DNA from: Psychrobacter sp. bablab_jr014
GTDB taxonomy: Bacteria > Pseudomonadota > Gammaproteobacteria > Pseudomonadales > Moraxellaceae
Assembly (NCBI RefSeq): GCF_016464015.1
Contig: NZ_JACDXT010000019.1
Coordinates: forward strand, 186,001-250,000
Length of the DNA: 64,000 bases
Reading direction: 5' to 3'
Below, piece by piece: positions 55,447 through 64,000 of this stretch (within the stretch, counting starts at the first letter, position 1; each line of letters opens with the position of its first letter). Below the pieces are notes generated by a model. The model ran no database searches. It saw nothing but the letters and a program-made list of their open reading frames with translations, and was not told the DNA's origin. Position numbers and translations under genes: made by a program.

Positions 55447-56163
55447 TTAAACAGCTAGCGGCTCGGACCAACAAACCGTTAATAACACCCAAAGTAAAGT
55501 ACGCGCATCTCTAGGTAGATGGTGCGGGGTATCTAAATAATCTTCAACTTGGTTATAGACGTCTTGGGCAAAAGTACTTTTGCTGGTATCGAAGTTGGCG
55601 AACAAGTTGTCCTGAGAAACCGAAAATTTTCTGCCACAGGCAAGTGTCAGTAAGCATTCTATAGCTTGCGGTTTAATCTCTACTTGCTCAAAAGCTGCTT
55701 GCTGGGTTTGGGTGCGTCCATCGGGGGCATACCAATAACCAAAGTCGGGCAGAGTGCGTCTGTGCGCACCGGCAACACACCAGTGACTTATCTCATGTAA
55801 TGCACTAGCAAAGAAACCATGGGCAAACGCAATGCGCGCAGGTGTGGTGTTTGTGGCAGGAAAATATTCAGGTTCGCCTGCACTGCGTACCAGATGCGTA
55901 CGGTAGCGTGAAAACGTGCAATCAAACAGCTCAATCAGCCAATCAACTTGTGCGTCCTCGTGTGCCTTTTGAGACATTGCTGTATCAACCCAATTATCGG
56001 TAGACGCCGCTTTCAGTGACTGCCAGCGACTTTTGAATGTAGAAAGCGCGCTTGTTAATGTATCGTCGATAACGACACTCTCACCGAGCGTTTGGCGCAA
56101 TAACGTACGACGCGAAGATGACAATAGTGAATCAAAAGAAATCTTGGATTGTTGCATAGTCAT
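55447..56163 (-). CDS. epmC: Elongation factor P hydroxylase EpmC
   Basis: 238 residues of the EpmC (YfcM) family. The metal site is AHGFFASALHEISHW, preceded by AGEPEYFPATNT and followed by GAHRRTLPDFGYWYAPDGRT and FEQVEIKPQAIE. In E. coli EpmC hydroxylates the beta-lysylated Lys34 of EF-P after EpmA and EpmB act. epmA, epmB and efp are not in this window. ATG at 56163 or 56157. Divergent from yceD. Confidence 0.9.
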   Translation of the reverse strand: MTMQQSKISFDSLLSSSRRTLLRQTLGESVVIDDTLTSALSTFKSRWQSLKAASTDNWVDTAMSQKAHEDAQVDWLIELFDCTFSRYRTHLVRSAGEPEYFPATNTTPARIAFAHGFFASALHEISHWCVAGAHRRTLPDFGYWYAPDGRTQTQQAAFEQVEIKPQAIECLLTLACGRKFSVSQDNLFANFDTSKSTFAQDVYNQVEDYLDTPHHLPRDARTLLWVLLTVCWSEPLAV

Positions 56164-56311
56164 CCTAAAATAAGCCTGGGTATAACGATGTAATCGGCTA
56201 CTTTATCGTAAAACGAGTCTAGACAAAGGCGAAAATAGTAACATACTAGCGCTGGCGTCAAATAGGGCTTTCCGTTAGTATGACGAGTAATATTATACAT
56301 TGTTTTAACTG

Positions 56312-56905
56312 ATGAGACCGTATATGAGCACTACGCTAAAGAGCGAACACGTAACTGATAATAAGCAAAATGACGCCAAGACTTTGCCTGAAAGTATTGT
56401 GCTAGATAAGTGGGCGGACAATGGCTTTGACTGGGCTGGTGTCGTTACTCCCAATATCTTTGAGCGCCTTGCTGCCTTGTTAACTTTAGAGCATGAGCAG
56501 CCAGCCATTCAACTGCAGGCCAATTTGTATCGCGAAAGCAATGTGTTGCATTTGGGATTTACTCTTGAAGGGATCGTATGGCTCACCTGTCAACGTTGTT
56601 TACAACCTGTTGCTGTCGATATTAGTGACGAATACAATATTGCATTATTGGATGACGACAGCCAGACGCGCCTTCTTGATGAAGAACAAGATTATCTATT
56701 GCTTGATGAGGTAGTAATACAGCAAGCCTCCGAGCGTCTATTGCCATTTAAATCATTGATTGAAGATGAAATTTTACTCAAAGTACCCATGTCGCCTAAG
56801 CACGAAGATTGTGAAATGGCTGTTGAACAAGTGGGTGAGATTGAAGAAGAAGAAGCTGAAAATCCTTTTGCCGCTTTGGCTGCTCTAAAAGGAAAATTGT
56901 CTTAA
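56312..56905 (+). CDS. yceD: DUF177 family protein YceD
   Basis: 197 residues. The DUF177 core has LEGIVWLTCQRCLQPVAVDI with the paired cysteines and DEEQDYLLLDEV, ending in KHEDC and NPFAALAALKGKL. YceD is linked to 23S rRNA accumulation and almost always precedes rpmF, as here. It is acidic in the C-terminal third. Start MSTTLKSEHVTD may alternatively be the ATG at 56324. Confidence 0.9.
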   Translation: MRPYMSTTLKSEHVTDNKQNDAKTLPESIVLDKWADNGFDWAGVVTPNIFERLAALLTLEHEQPAIQLQANLYRESNVLHLGFTLEGIVWLTCQRCLQPVAVDISDEYNIALLDDDSQTRLLDEEQDYLLLDEVVIQQASERLLPFKSLIEDEILLKVPMSPKHEDCEMAVEQVGEIEEEEAENPFAALAALKGKLS

Positions 56906-57195
56906 ACTTTCAAAGCTTTTAGATTTTGCATTTGCGGCAAAATGGGGCTTTATTAATGTTTTAAAGATGCGTATAATGCTGGGTTTATTGCATTCTGGCA
57001 ACAAGCTATTTGATATATCACCGATACAGAGCAAATCATCTATGATACTTTGTTCTTATCTTTGGTTTTATGGCAGTAGCAGACCTGATTCATTCAATGA
57101 TGCAAAAGACTTAGGTTGTTGTGATTCCATAGCCTGTGTCAGTATCGATTAAAGCTGAATTTTAAGCTTACCCTTTTAAGTATAGGAGCTATATC
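56906..57195. other. yceD-rpmF intergenic region
   Basis: 290 bases, unusually long for this pair. A 61-residue open frame at 56967-57152 lacks a ribosome binding site and coding character. No clear hairpin terminator. The gap probably holds an extra rpmF promoter. Confidence 0.4.
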
Positions 57196-57378
57196 ATGGC
57201 TGTTCAAAAAAGTCGCAAAAGCCGTTCTCGTCGTGACATGCGTCGTTCACACCACCACATGACTGTGGCTGAGCTAAGCGTTGATGCTACCACTGGTGAA
57301 AAGCATCGTCGTCACCACATGACCAAAGACGGTTTTTACCGTGGTCGTCAGTTGTTCAAAGTCAGTCAAGACGCGTAA
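57196..57378 (+). CDS. rpmF: 50S ribosomal protein L32 (zinc-free form)
   Basis: 60 residues: [38 protein letters not shown] and YRGRQLFKV. It has no cysteines, so no zinc ribbon. AGGAG precedes the ATG. fabD follows after 359 bases; plsX and fabH, which usually come next, are missing. Confidence 0.97.
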   Translation: MAVQKSRKSRSRRDMRRSHHHMTVAELSVDATTGEKHRRHHMTKDGFYRGRQLFKVSQDA

Positions 57379-57737
57379 GTGATTGACTGTACGATAGTGG
57401 AAGTACTCTGTTTATGGCAACCCAGATTGCGACAGTGAGACTTTCATATCGGACATTAGACACTGATTAACAAGAGCCAAGTTATTTTGCTATCCTCCAT
57501 AAGATGGCCAGATAACTTGGCTTTTTGTTATGTGTAATTTTCGCTTGAGATACTGCTTGTCATAAATTATTGACCGCTGATAATGATTGGTGTTGCAAAT
57601 TTATATCCACTCTTATTAACAGCGCTATGATAATGCAGCTGCTCAGTGTATAGTCTACCTACCGTCATTTACTTTTTATCTCGACGATATTTAGGTCTTA
57701 TGATTCAATATCGGTTATTATTTAAGGAATATGGGCT
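57379..57737. other. rpmF-fabD intergenic region
   Basis: 359 bases without a gene. The left part holds a terminator (57474-57525); the right part must carry the fabD promoter, for which no clear -35/-10 pair was identified. In E. coli this position holds plsX and fabH. Confidence 0.5.
57474..57525 (+). terminator. Terminator after rpmF
   Basis: The arms AGCCAAGTTAT and ATAACTTGGCT pair perfectly, with an inner CTATC/GATGG pairing, and end in a run of five T. Confidence 0.8.
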
Positions 57738-58706
57738 ATGGCATCTGCACCTGATACAGCATCAACGCAGCCACCACGTATCGCGGTTATCTTTCCAGGA
57801 CAAGGCTCGCAAGTGGTCGGTATGACCAGTGAACTTGCTGAGCAGTATCCACAAATTCATGACACGTTTGCCGAGGCTAGCGCCGCATTGGGCGAGGACT
57901 TATGGGCAATCTGTCAAGACGAAGACAAGCTGAACCAGACACAGTATACACAGCCTGCGTTGTTAACAGCCAGTATTGCTATTTGGCGTATTCTAGAAGA
58001 TAAACTACCACAAAAGCCTTGCTATATGGCTGGTCACTCACTGGGTGAGTATAGTGCATTATGTGCAGCAGGCGTGATTGAGTTTGCAGATGCGGTGCGC
58101 TTAGTACATGCGCGTGGTCAGCTGATGCAAGAAGCAGTCACTGGCATTGATACTGCAATGGCTGCAATTTTAGGTTTAGAAGACCAGCGCGTTCAGACCC
58201 TATGCGAGCAAACCACTGAGCACGTTGAAGGTGCGATTGTCGGTGCGGCTAACTTTAACAGCCCAGGACAAGTGGTTATTTCGGGTAATGCTGTTGGGGT
58301 CACTGCGGTTGTTGATGAAGTGCAAAATGCAGGCAAAAAAGCCATTATGCTAAAAGTTAGCGTGCCATCACATTGTGCGTTAATGCAGCCTGCAACAGAA
58401 GCATTAGCAAAGCTATTGTCTGAAATTAAATTTGAACAAGCGAGCATTCCTGTCATTCAAAACCGTTATGCGCGTGTTGAAACCAATATTCAAGGTATTA
58501 AACAAGCCCTAACAGAGCAATTAAGTGAGCCTGTTCTATGGTCACAGACCATGCAAGAGCTCGCAGATAAGCAGGTCAATCTATTGATAGAGTGTGGTAG
58601 TGGTATTGTGCTGAGCAATTTAGCAAAGCGTCAAGCCAATCCTATCGTTGGCTATCCTGTTGATAAGCCTGCACGGCTAGAAAAATTAATGGAGATTTTA
58701 TTGTGA
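57738..58706 (+). CDS. fabD: Malonyl-CoA:ACP transacylase
   Basis: Transfers malonyl from CoA to acyl carrier protein at the start of fatty acid elongation. FPGQGSQ at the N-terminus, nucleophile Ser in AGHSLGEYSAL, and SVPSHCALM carrying the catalytic His. There are 322 residues. AAGGAATA before the ATG. Its end overlaps the fabG start by four bases, so FabD and FabG are co-translated. Confidence 0.97.
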   Translation: MASAPDTASTQPPRIAVIFPGQGSQVVGMTSELAEQYPQIHDTFAEASAALGEDLWAICQDEDKLNQTQYTQPALLTASIAIWRILEDKLPQKPCYMAGHSLGEYSALCAAGVIEFADAVRLVHARGQLMQEAVTGIDTAMAAILGLEDQRVQTLCEQTTEHVEGAIVGAANFNSPGQVVISGNAVGVTAVVDEVQNAGKKAIMLKVSVPSHCALMQPATEALAKLLSEIKFEQASIPVIQNRYARVETNIQGIKQALTEQLSEPVLWSQTMQELADKQVNLLIECGSGIVLSNLAKRQANPIVGYPVDKPARLEKLMEILL

Positions 58707-59431
58707 GTAGAACCATCACCCTAGTAACAGGTGCCAGCCGTGGTATCGGTAAAGCAGTGGCCAAGCGTTTCGCGAAAGAAGGCCACTTTGTTATTGGTAC
58801 AGCGACCACTGAAAAAGGTGCGGAACTTATCAATGATTACTTACATGATTCAGGCGGTATTGGTCGCGTACTAGACGTTAGAGACCCTGCTCAGATTGAA
58901 AAGCTGTTTGAAGAGATTGAAAGCGTCTATGGTGCAGTACAAGTACTCGTAAACAATGCAGGTATCACTAAAGACGGTCTGCTGATGCGTATGAAAGATG
59001 ATGATTGGGACAGTGTGATCAACACCAATCTATCGTCAGTATATCGCATGAGCAAACGCGCCATCCGCGGTATGATGAAAGCGCGCCGTGGTCGTATCAT
59101 CAACATCAGCTCTGTGGTTGCACAGATGGGCAACGCAGGTCAGGCAAACTATGCTTCGACCAAAGCTGGTGTAGAGGGCTTTAGCCGTACGCTAGCTCGC
59201 GAGCTTGGCTCACGTCAGATCACCATCAACTGTGTCGCCCCTGGTCTGATTGAGACCGACATGACCGATGAGATGGATGAGCGCCTACTAAACTCTATGC
59301 TAGACGCTGTGCCAGTAGGGCGCTTAGGTCAGCCAGAAGACATCGCTGCTGCCGTGTCATTCTTAGCCAGTGACGAAGCCAGCTACATCACAGGCTGCGT
59401 ATTGCCAGTAAATGGCGGTATGTACATGTAA
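58703..59431 (+). CDS. fabG: 3-oxoacyl-ACP reductase
   Basis: NADPH-dependent reductase of the elongation cycle. TGASRGIGKAVAKRF cofactor loop, NNAG in VQVLVNNAGITKDGLLMRM, catalytic Ser/Tyr/Lys in INISSVVAQMGNAGQANYAST with K, and GLIETDMTD. There are 242 residues. The start codon at 58703 is GTG. Coupled to fabD. Confidence 0.97.
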   Translation: MSRTITLVTGASRGIGKAVAKRFAKEGHFVIGTATTEKGAELINDYLHDSGGIGRVLDVRDPAQIEKLFEEIESVYGAVQVLVNNAGITKDGLLMRMKDDDWDSVINTNLSSVYRMSKRAIRGMMKARRGRIINISSVVAQMGNAGQANYASTKAGVEGFSRTLARELGSRQITINCVAPGLIETDMTDEMDERLLNSMLDAVPVGRLGQPEDIAAAVSFLASDEASYITGCVLPVNGGMYM

Positions 59432-59507
59432 TACGTCTATTGACGTGTTACGATACGCCGTAGCAATGATTGCTCACAAGGAAACAATAAATCTTTTTGT
59501 GAACGAG

Positions 59508-59535
59508 TGTAAACTGTATTTAATAGTGTTATAAT
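59508..59535 (+). promoter_or_regulatory. Candidate acpP promoter
   Basis: TGTAAA (59508-59513), a 16-base spacer and TATAAT (59530-59535) in the gap between fabG and acpP. The transcript would have a leader of about 170 bases. GTGTAAACT at the -35 is also found in the accD operator candidate. Confidence 0.5.
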
Positions 59536-59714
59536 GCCCATCAAATTTGTTCCAAGATACCGCTGTGGCGTTGTTTTGGAACATAAACGTCATGAAGCAA
59601 TAGTGATGCGTTAGTGTATAAAGCGCACACTATAGTAGACATCACCCATTATCATTAATCAAAAGTCCCCTGTTTGGATTTTTAATATACTGATACTAAC
59701 GAGGAGTTTTTCCC

Positions 59715-59951
59715 ATGAGTAACGATATCGAATTACGCGTAAAATCTGCAGTTGCTGAACAGCTTGGCATGAACGTTGAAGACATCAGCAACGATGCTTC
59801 TTTCATGGAAGACCTAGGCGCTGACTCTCTTGACCTAGTTGAGCTAGTAATGTCATTCGAAAGTGACTTTGGCATCACTATCCCTGACGAAGATTCAGCA
59901 GAGCTAACTACCGTGCAAAAAGCTATCGACTACGTACAAGCTCAGCTATAA
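59715..59951 (+). CDS. acpP: Acyl carrier protein
   Basis: 78 residues, highly acidic. The phosphopantetheine attachment site is Ser38 in [12 protein letters not shown]. It carries acyl intermediates for fatty acid, lipid A and lipoate synthesis. GAGGAG precedes the ATG. fabF, which often follows acpP, is not here; a terminator is. Confidence 0.98.
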   Translation: MSNDIELRVKSAVAEQLGMNVEDISNDASFMEDLGADSLDLVELVMSFESDFGITIPDEDSAELTTVQKAIDYVQAQL

Positions 59952-59973
59952 TTCATAGCCGCTTAGTCGATAC

Positions 59974-60005
59974 AGGCCGTCTATTTTTAATAGGCGGTTT
60001 TTTTA
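59974..60005 (+). terminator. Terminator after acpP
   Basis: The stem CCGTCTAT / ATAGGCGG (one G-U pair) with a short T-rich loop, followed by seven T, about 25 bases after the stop. Confidence 0.85.
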
Positions 60006-60244
60006 TATCTGTCATTTGTACTCACTTTTACAATGCTACATGCCTTTTACATTACTCAACATACCTTTACTATAAAAATAAAACGCCTTCGTTATACTCA
60101 TATTCAACGTGTTACGACACGACCATCAGTGATGATGAATAACAAAAAATCATTTTGGATATATTCAGCTCAAAGATATAAACCTCCTCATAAGTGAATA
60201 CACCAAAATAGAAATATGACAATAATAGTTTAAGGAAAATTAAT

Positions 60245-60754
60245 ATGGGTATTTTTAGTTTTGCTAAAGACATGGGCGACAAAATTTTCAATCGTGATGA
60301 TGAAAAACATCAGGCGCAGAAAGAAACCAAAGCTGACGCCAGCACGCCTGTTAAAGAAACTGAGCCTTCAGCACAATCGGTTGCTAATATCTTACTGCGC
60401 CGTATCCAGCAGCAGCATTTGAATATCAGTAACTTAAAAGTCAAATATAACGGTACGACCGATACTGCAGAAATCAGCGGCGTTGCAAAAACACAAGCTG
60501 ACCGCGAAAAGGCCATTATCGCCATCGGTAACGTGCAAAATGTCGCTAAAGTGATTGACAGTATTGACATCGAAGAAGATGCGCCAGAATCGACCATGTA
60601 CACGGTTAAATCAGGCGACAGCTTATCGAAGATTGCTCAAGACGTGTATGGCTCATCTGATGACTATATGAAAATCTTTGAAGCCAACAAACCAATGCTG
60701 TCTGACCCAAATAAAATCTATCCAGGTCAAGTGCTGCGTATTCCTAAGCCATAA
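60245..60754 (+). CDS. kbp: BON-LysM protein, Kbp/YgaU-like
   Basis: 169 residues. MGIFSFAKDMGDKIFNR is the typical N-terminus of the YgaU/Kbp family. A BON domain spans about 45-110 (NILLRRIQQQHLNISNLKVK to AKVIDSIDI), and a LysM domain about 118-167 (MYTVKSGDSLSKIAQDVYGS to QVLRIPKP). E. coli Kbp is a cytosolic K+-binding protein; no signal peptide is seen here either. Single gene between two terminators. Confidence 0.9.
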   Translation: MGIFSFAKDMGDKIFNRDDEKHQAQKETKADASTPVKETEPSAQSVANILLRRIQQQHLNISNLKVKYNGTTDTAEISGVAKTQADREKAIIAIGNVQNVAKVIDSIDIEEDAPESTMYTVKSGDSLSKIAQDVYGSSDDYMKIFEANKPMLSDPNKIYPGQVLRIPKP

Positions 60755-60791
60755 TCGGGTAGATATGCTCTATAAAACAGTATGAAAATAA

Positions 60792-60822
60792 GAAGCCCCG
60801 CTATGATAAGCGGGGCTTTTTA
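60792..60822. terminator. Terminator after the BON-LysM gene
   Basis: A GC-rich stem AAGCCCCGCT / AGCGGGGCTT with a short loop and T-tract, about 38 bases after the stop and between convergent genes. Confidence 0.9.
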
Positions 60823-60855
60823 ATGAATGGATATGAAATACGCTGAGATGCTTGT

Positions 60856-62058
60856 TTAGCCCATCGCCATCTTGCCTTTTTGCTCTTTGATTGCCCACTC
60901 AATATGCTCATCGAGTATTTCACCATGTTGCCCCGTGCGTGTTTGCAGTTCCGTGATGATTTCTGTACTGGCAGGCGCATTGCCCAAAGCAATAGAAATA
61001 TTGCGCAAAAAACTGACATAGCCTGTACGCCGAATAGGGCTGCCTTCGGTAGACTTTAAAAAGGTCTTTTCATCCCAGCGCCAAAGGGTTAATAAGTCGC
61101 TGTTATCGAGCCCATGACGCGGCGCAAAATCGTCTACCGCTGTCATTTTGGCGTAGCGATTCCACGGGCATATCAGCTGGCAGTCATCACAACCAAAAAT
61201 ACGATTGCCCATGGCGCGGCGATACTTCACATCGATACTGCCTTTGTATTCAATAGTTAAATATGAAATACAGGCGCGTGCGTCCAGCTCATGTGGGGCA
61301 ACGATGGCATTGGTCGGACAGATATCAATGCAAGCGCTACAGCTGCCGCAATGCCCCTTAACGGGCGCGCCATCGGGCAGGTTTAAACTGGTAAACAGCT
61401 CCCCTAAAACAAAAAACGAGCCTGCTTGTTTATTAATGAGCAAGGTATGCTTGCCTGTCCACCCAAGCCCTGCGGCATCGGCGATAGGACGTTCAAAGAT
61501 AGGCGCAGAGTCACTAAAGGGGCGAAAGACAAAATCGTCCTCTGCACCAATATTTAGATGCTGCCACTCACCCAGCATCGATTCGATCTTTAGTGCCAGC
61601 TGCTTTAGGCGACTGCGCATGATTTTGTGATAGTCGCGTCCGCGTGCATAACGGGCGATAATGGCATTATTGGGGCGCAAATCATCTTCAATCGTGCGTG
61701 GCTTGGGCGCACTCGTGAGATAATCCATACGCACGCTGATAATCGTCCGTGCACCTTCGACTAAGGCGGCGGGATTGGCACGCAAATGATGATTCTGATG
61801 CATAAAGCTCAAGTCGCCTTCATAGCCTTTTTCTAGCCAACGCTCAAGGTGAGTGATTTGCTTTTTAAATAGCGGATGGTGCACGGACAAAAACCCACAG
61901 TCGGAAAACCCCAGCGCTTGCGCTTGCGCTTTAATCCACAGCTTGACATCATCGGCACCATGAAATGTGGTTGGTGAGACCGTGGCTATTTTGCGTGTGT
62001 CGGGTAAACTCATGGCAGGGCAGGTGTCCTTGTGATGGATGGGCAGATTGGGCGTCAC
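60856..62058 (-). CDS. queG: Epoxyqueuosine reductase QueG
   Basis: Cobalamin- and [4Fe-4S]-dependent enzyme that reduces epoxyqueuosine to queuosine at the wobble base of four tRNAs. The two ferredoxin-type clusters are CGSCSACIDICPTNAI and CDDCQLICPWNRYA. Other family blocks are GFSDCGFLSVHHP, RVDMDYL-like SVRMDYLTS, and ARYARGRDYH. There are 400 residues from 62058; the ATG at 62013 would give 385, closer to the family, so the start is uncertain. A HEAT-like C-terminal tail (YVSFLRNISIALGNAPA) is kept. Divergent from nnr, as the two neighbours of E. coli yjeS-yjeF. Confidence 0.94.
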   Translation of the reverse strand: MTPNLPIHHKDTCPAMSLPDTRKIATVSPTTFHGADDVKLWIKAQAQALGFSDCGFLSVHHPLFKKQITHLERWLEKGYEGDLSFMHQNHHLRANPAALVEGARTIISVRMDYLTSAPKPRTIEDDLRPNNAIIARYARGRDYHKIMRSRLKQLALKIESMLGEWQHLNIGAEDDFVFRPFSDSAPIFERPIADAAGLGWTGKHTLLINKQAGSFFVLGELFTSLNLPDGAPVKGHCGSCSACIDICPTNAIVAPHELDARACISYLTIEYKGSIDVKYRRAMGNRIFGCDDCQLICPWNRYAKMTAVDDFAPRHGLDNSDLLTLWRWDEKTFLKSTEGSPIRRTGYVSFLRNISIALGNAPASTEIITELQTRTGQHGEILDEHIEWAIKEQKGKMAMG

Positions 62059-62195
62059 TGTCGCACTACAAAAACCAAATAAAGCGTCATGCAGACACTA
62101 CAGCATAGGCGTGCTGCCTTTGTTAGGCTAAGACACATTCAAATGCAAAAAGAATGTAATTGCTAAATAACAAAATAACGATAGGACAATAAATA

Positions 62196-63824
62196 ATGAT
62201 AGCCCTTTATAATGCCCAGCAAGTATATGACATAGAGCGCGCTTGGTTTGAGCAAGGTCACGACAGTTTTGCCTTAATGCAGCAGGCAGCGTGGCAATGC
62301 GCGCAGCGTATCATACATCTAGAGCGGCCAAAACCTCAAGACAAGCGTGCGTGCGTTTGGGTAGGTCATGGCAATAATGGCGGCGACGGTTGGCTGGTTA
62401 GCTACTATTTACATCAGCTGGGCTGGCAAGTCACTACCGTCGTCGTAGGACGAGACAATCTACTTGATGACAAAGATATTCGCAATTCCGATACACGTCG
62501 CATGGATAAGCAAGACCTTACAGATGCGCAAAAGGCACAGCGTTTGGCGCGTCAGGAGTATGATCATTATCATATCCTTGATGCAAAAGCGTCTGCTGAT
62601 AAGGATTTGGATGCGGCAGTGTATGTCGATGCGCTGTTTGGTATTGGGTTTGACCGTGCGCCGCGTGAAGCCGATGCTAGCGCCATTAATGCTTTTAATC
62701 GTCTTAGCAAAAGGTATCAAGCGCTGGCAGTCGCTATTGATGTGCCAAGCGGCGTGGTGGCAAGTACAGGACAAGTCTTTGACGAAACTGCCATTCAAGC
62801 TGATGTGACCTTGTGTTTGGTGGCGCGTAAACAAGGGCTACATACCAAAGATGCGCTCGATTATATCGGTAGGGTAGAAGACATACCGCTGATACCGCAT
62901 GGCAGTATGACCGCAAGTGCATGGTTAACGCATACTGTGCAGCCCTTTTCACCACGTAAAAACAACAGCCACAAAGGGAGCTATGGGCATGTTGTCATTA
63001 TTGGCGGCAATCGTGTTGATGGCTCTCAAGGTATGGGCGGTGCAGCGATATTGGCAGCATCGACCGCGATGGCAGCAGGAGCAGGTAAAATAACTGTGGC
63101 GTGTCACCATGCCTTTCACGCTGCACTATTGACCAGCTTGCCTGATGCCATGACGATGGACATACAGGACACGGATGGTGTCAGTGAGCTTATCAAGTCC
63201 GCGCAAGTCATTGCGATTGGTATGGGGCTTGGGCGTGATGATGCCGCCGAAACCTTATTTCAAACCTATGTGCAAGCGGCAATGGCAAAGGATGTCACGC
63301 TGGTCATTGACGCTGACGGCTTGTATCATTTGGCAAATCTATACAAAACAGCGCCTAATTTTGTTCAATCGCTAAAAGACTATGCAAAAACGCATTCTGT
63401 GCGCTTTACCCCGCACAGTGGCGAGGCGGCAAGATTATTGCATTGTGAGGTTAACGACATTGAAAACAATCGCTTTGCGGCGATTAAACAATGTGCCCAG
63501 CATTATGGCGGCGATTGGCTATTAAAAGGCGCAGGCTCGCTGGTTTTAGAAGCAGATACGCTGTATGTCTGCGGTGTGGGTAATGCAGGGCTGGCAAGTG
63601 CTGGGATGGGTGATGTCCTCTCTGGTCTTAATGCAGGACTGATGGCGCAACAAGATTTGGAAACCTCACAGCGTAGCTTACAGCAGGCCGTTTTATTGCA
63701 TGGGCTGGCAGGAGATGAGTTAGCGAATACATCGCCATCATCTTGGCAAATTGGGCAGCGCGGCTTACAGGCGCAAGACATGCCCGCTTGCATTCGTCAT
63801 TTAATGGCACAGATGACCGAATAG
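62196..63824 (+). CDS. nnr: Bifunctional NAD(P)H-hydrate epimerase / ADP-dependent dehydratase
   Basis: Repairs NADHX and NADPHX, damaged hydrates of the nicotinamide cofactors. The N-terminal epimerase half (about 1-240) has VWVGHGNNGGDGWLVSYYL and VYVDALFGIGFDR with VAIDVPSGV. The C-terminal dehydratase half (about 245-542) has GSYGHVVIIGG, VIDADGLYHLA, FTPHSGEAARLL and the ATP/ADP motif NAGLASAGMGDVLSG. There are 542 residues, slightly longer than E. coli YjeF (515), because of a charged insertion around 95-125. In E. coli tsaE follows; here a terminator does. Confidence 0.95.
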   Translation: MIALYNAQQVYDIERAWFEQGHDSFALMQQAAWQCAQRIIHLERPKPQDKRACVWVGHGNNGGDGWLVSYYLHQLGWQVTTVVVGRDNLLDDKDIRNSDTRRMDKQDLTDAQKAQRLARQEYDHYHILDAKASADKDLDAAVYVDALFGIGFDRAPREADASAINAFNRLSKRYQALAVAIDVPSGVVASTGQVFDETAIQADVTLCLVARKQGLHTKDALDYIGRVEDIPLIPHGSMTASAWLTHTVQPFSPRKNNSHKGSYGHVVIIGGNRVDGSQGMGGAAILAASTAMAAGAGKITVACHHAFHAALLTSLPDAMTMDIQDTDGVSELIKSAQVIAIGMGLGRDDAAETLFQTYVQAAMAKDVTLVIDADGLYHLANLYKTAPNFVQSLKDYAKTHSVRFTPHSGEAARLLHCEVNDIENNRFAAIKQCAQHYGGDWLLKGAGSLVLEADTLYVCGVGNAGLASAGMGDVLSGLNAGLMAQQDLETSQRSLQQAVLLHGLAGDELANTSPSSWQIGQRGLQAQDMPACIRHLMAQMTE

Positions 63825-63861
63825 AGAGATGTGAATAAAAAAAGTGTGCTGATATCAAAAT

Positions 63862-63896
63862 AAAAAAGGCTGACACTTCACGTATCAGCCTTTTTT
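63862..63896. terminator. Bidirectional terminator after nnr
   Basis: The stem AAAAAAGGCTGA / TCAGCCTTTTTT flanks a short loop, with A-run and T-run on the two sides. It lies between convergent nnr and the partial minus-strand gene at the window end. Confidence 0.88.
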
Positions 63897-63906
63897 ATCG
63901 TATGGG

Positions 63907-64000
63907 TTAAGCGCCTGTGCAATATTGATTGATGGCTTGTTGTACGCGCTCGCGTTTTAGCTCAATCTCACGTCCATCAAGGTAGCGGCGATTGCCATTG
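63907..64000 (-). CDS. C-terminal end of an unidentified minus-strand gene
   Basis: Reading the minus strand from the window edge, one frame gives 30 residues (NRRYLDGREIELKRERVQQA near the start, ending NQYCTGA) and stops just before the bidirectional terminator. The placement suggests a real gene end, but too little is present to name a family. Confidence 0.5.
   Translation of the reverse strand, partial: NGNRRYLDGREIELKRERVQQAINQYCTGA

Noticed and set aside
56967..57152. 61-residue frame between yceD and rpmF
   Set aside because: No ribosome binding site and no coding pattern; it lies in what looks like promoter DNA.
1..64000. CRISPR arrays, transposases, prophage genes or rRNA
   Set aside because: No regularly spaced repeats, transposase or integrase motifs, phage structural genes or rRNA sequence were seen on either strand.

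Overview
The window is a chromosomal segment of a gammaproteobacterium of the family Moraxellaceae, most likely a Psychrobacter. This rests on protein sequence character, moderate GC content judged by eye, and gene order (mreBCD-maf-rng ahead of a complete S10-spc-alpha ribosomal cluster; yceD-rpmF-fabD-fabG-acpP without plsX/fabH; queG beside nnr). No database search was run. Almost everything is core genome. No insertion sequence, prophage, CRISPR array, toxin-antitoxin pair or rRNA operon was seen.

Layout. 1-6.8 kb: 3' end of htpG, a membrane-anchored C13-type cysteine peptidase, the glutathione-dependent formaldehyde detoxification pair frmA-fghA, rpe and small membrane or hypothetical proteins. 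6.9-11 kb: rpmB-rpmG (minus), a 702-residue Ig-like-repeat lipoprotein, and purU. 11-18.7 kb: ypjD/ffh divergent pair, tsaB, uppP, rsmJ, ubiA, then a small GTPase and a roadblock/LC7 protein. 18.7-30 kb: a photolyase (minus), trpF, an SDR, trpB-trpA, accD-folC-dedD, and convergent DUF2726 and DUF1853 genes. 30-31.4 kb: an AT-richer patch with a gene I do not recognise, lying next to a tRNA-Pro(GGG). 31.5-35 kb: gatCAB (minus). 35.2-40.1 kb: mreBCD-maf-rng. 40.3-54.6 kb: the S10, spc and alpha operons in the same gene order as E. coli, including secY and rpoA. 54.7-64 kb: yciO-like and epmC (minus), yceD-rpmF, fabD-fabG-acpP, a BON-LysM protein, and divergent queG/nnr.

How the genes fit together. 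The ribosomal cluster supplies about 27 ribosomal proteins plus SecY and the RNA polymerase alpha subunit. Ffh handles co-translational targeting to SecY. GatCAB, tsaB, rsmJ, epmC and queG belong to tRNA charging or the modification of tRNA, rRNA and EF-P. accD, fabD, fabG and acpP serve fatty acid synthesis. mreBCD, uppP, the DedD-like SPOR protein and two LysM proteins serve the envelope.

The least ordinary items are the conservon-like GTPase/roadblock pair with a degenerate G4 motif, a DedD-type protein carrying both LysM and SPOR domains, an intrinsic terminator inside the spc operon, structured leaders ahead of rpsJ, rplN and rpsM, an inverted repeat at the accD promoter, a G8 tract at the trpF ribosome binding site, a lysine-rich insertion in the photolyase, and the AT-rich patch next to tRNA-Pro. 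None of these amounts to a clear new multi-gene defence or metabolic system.
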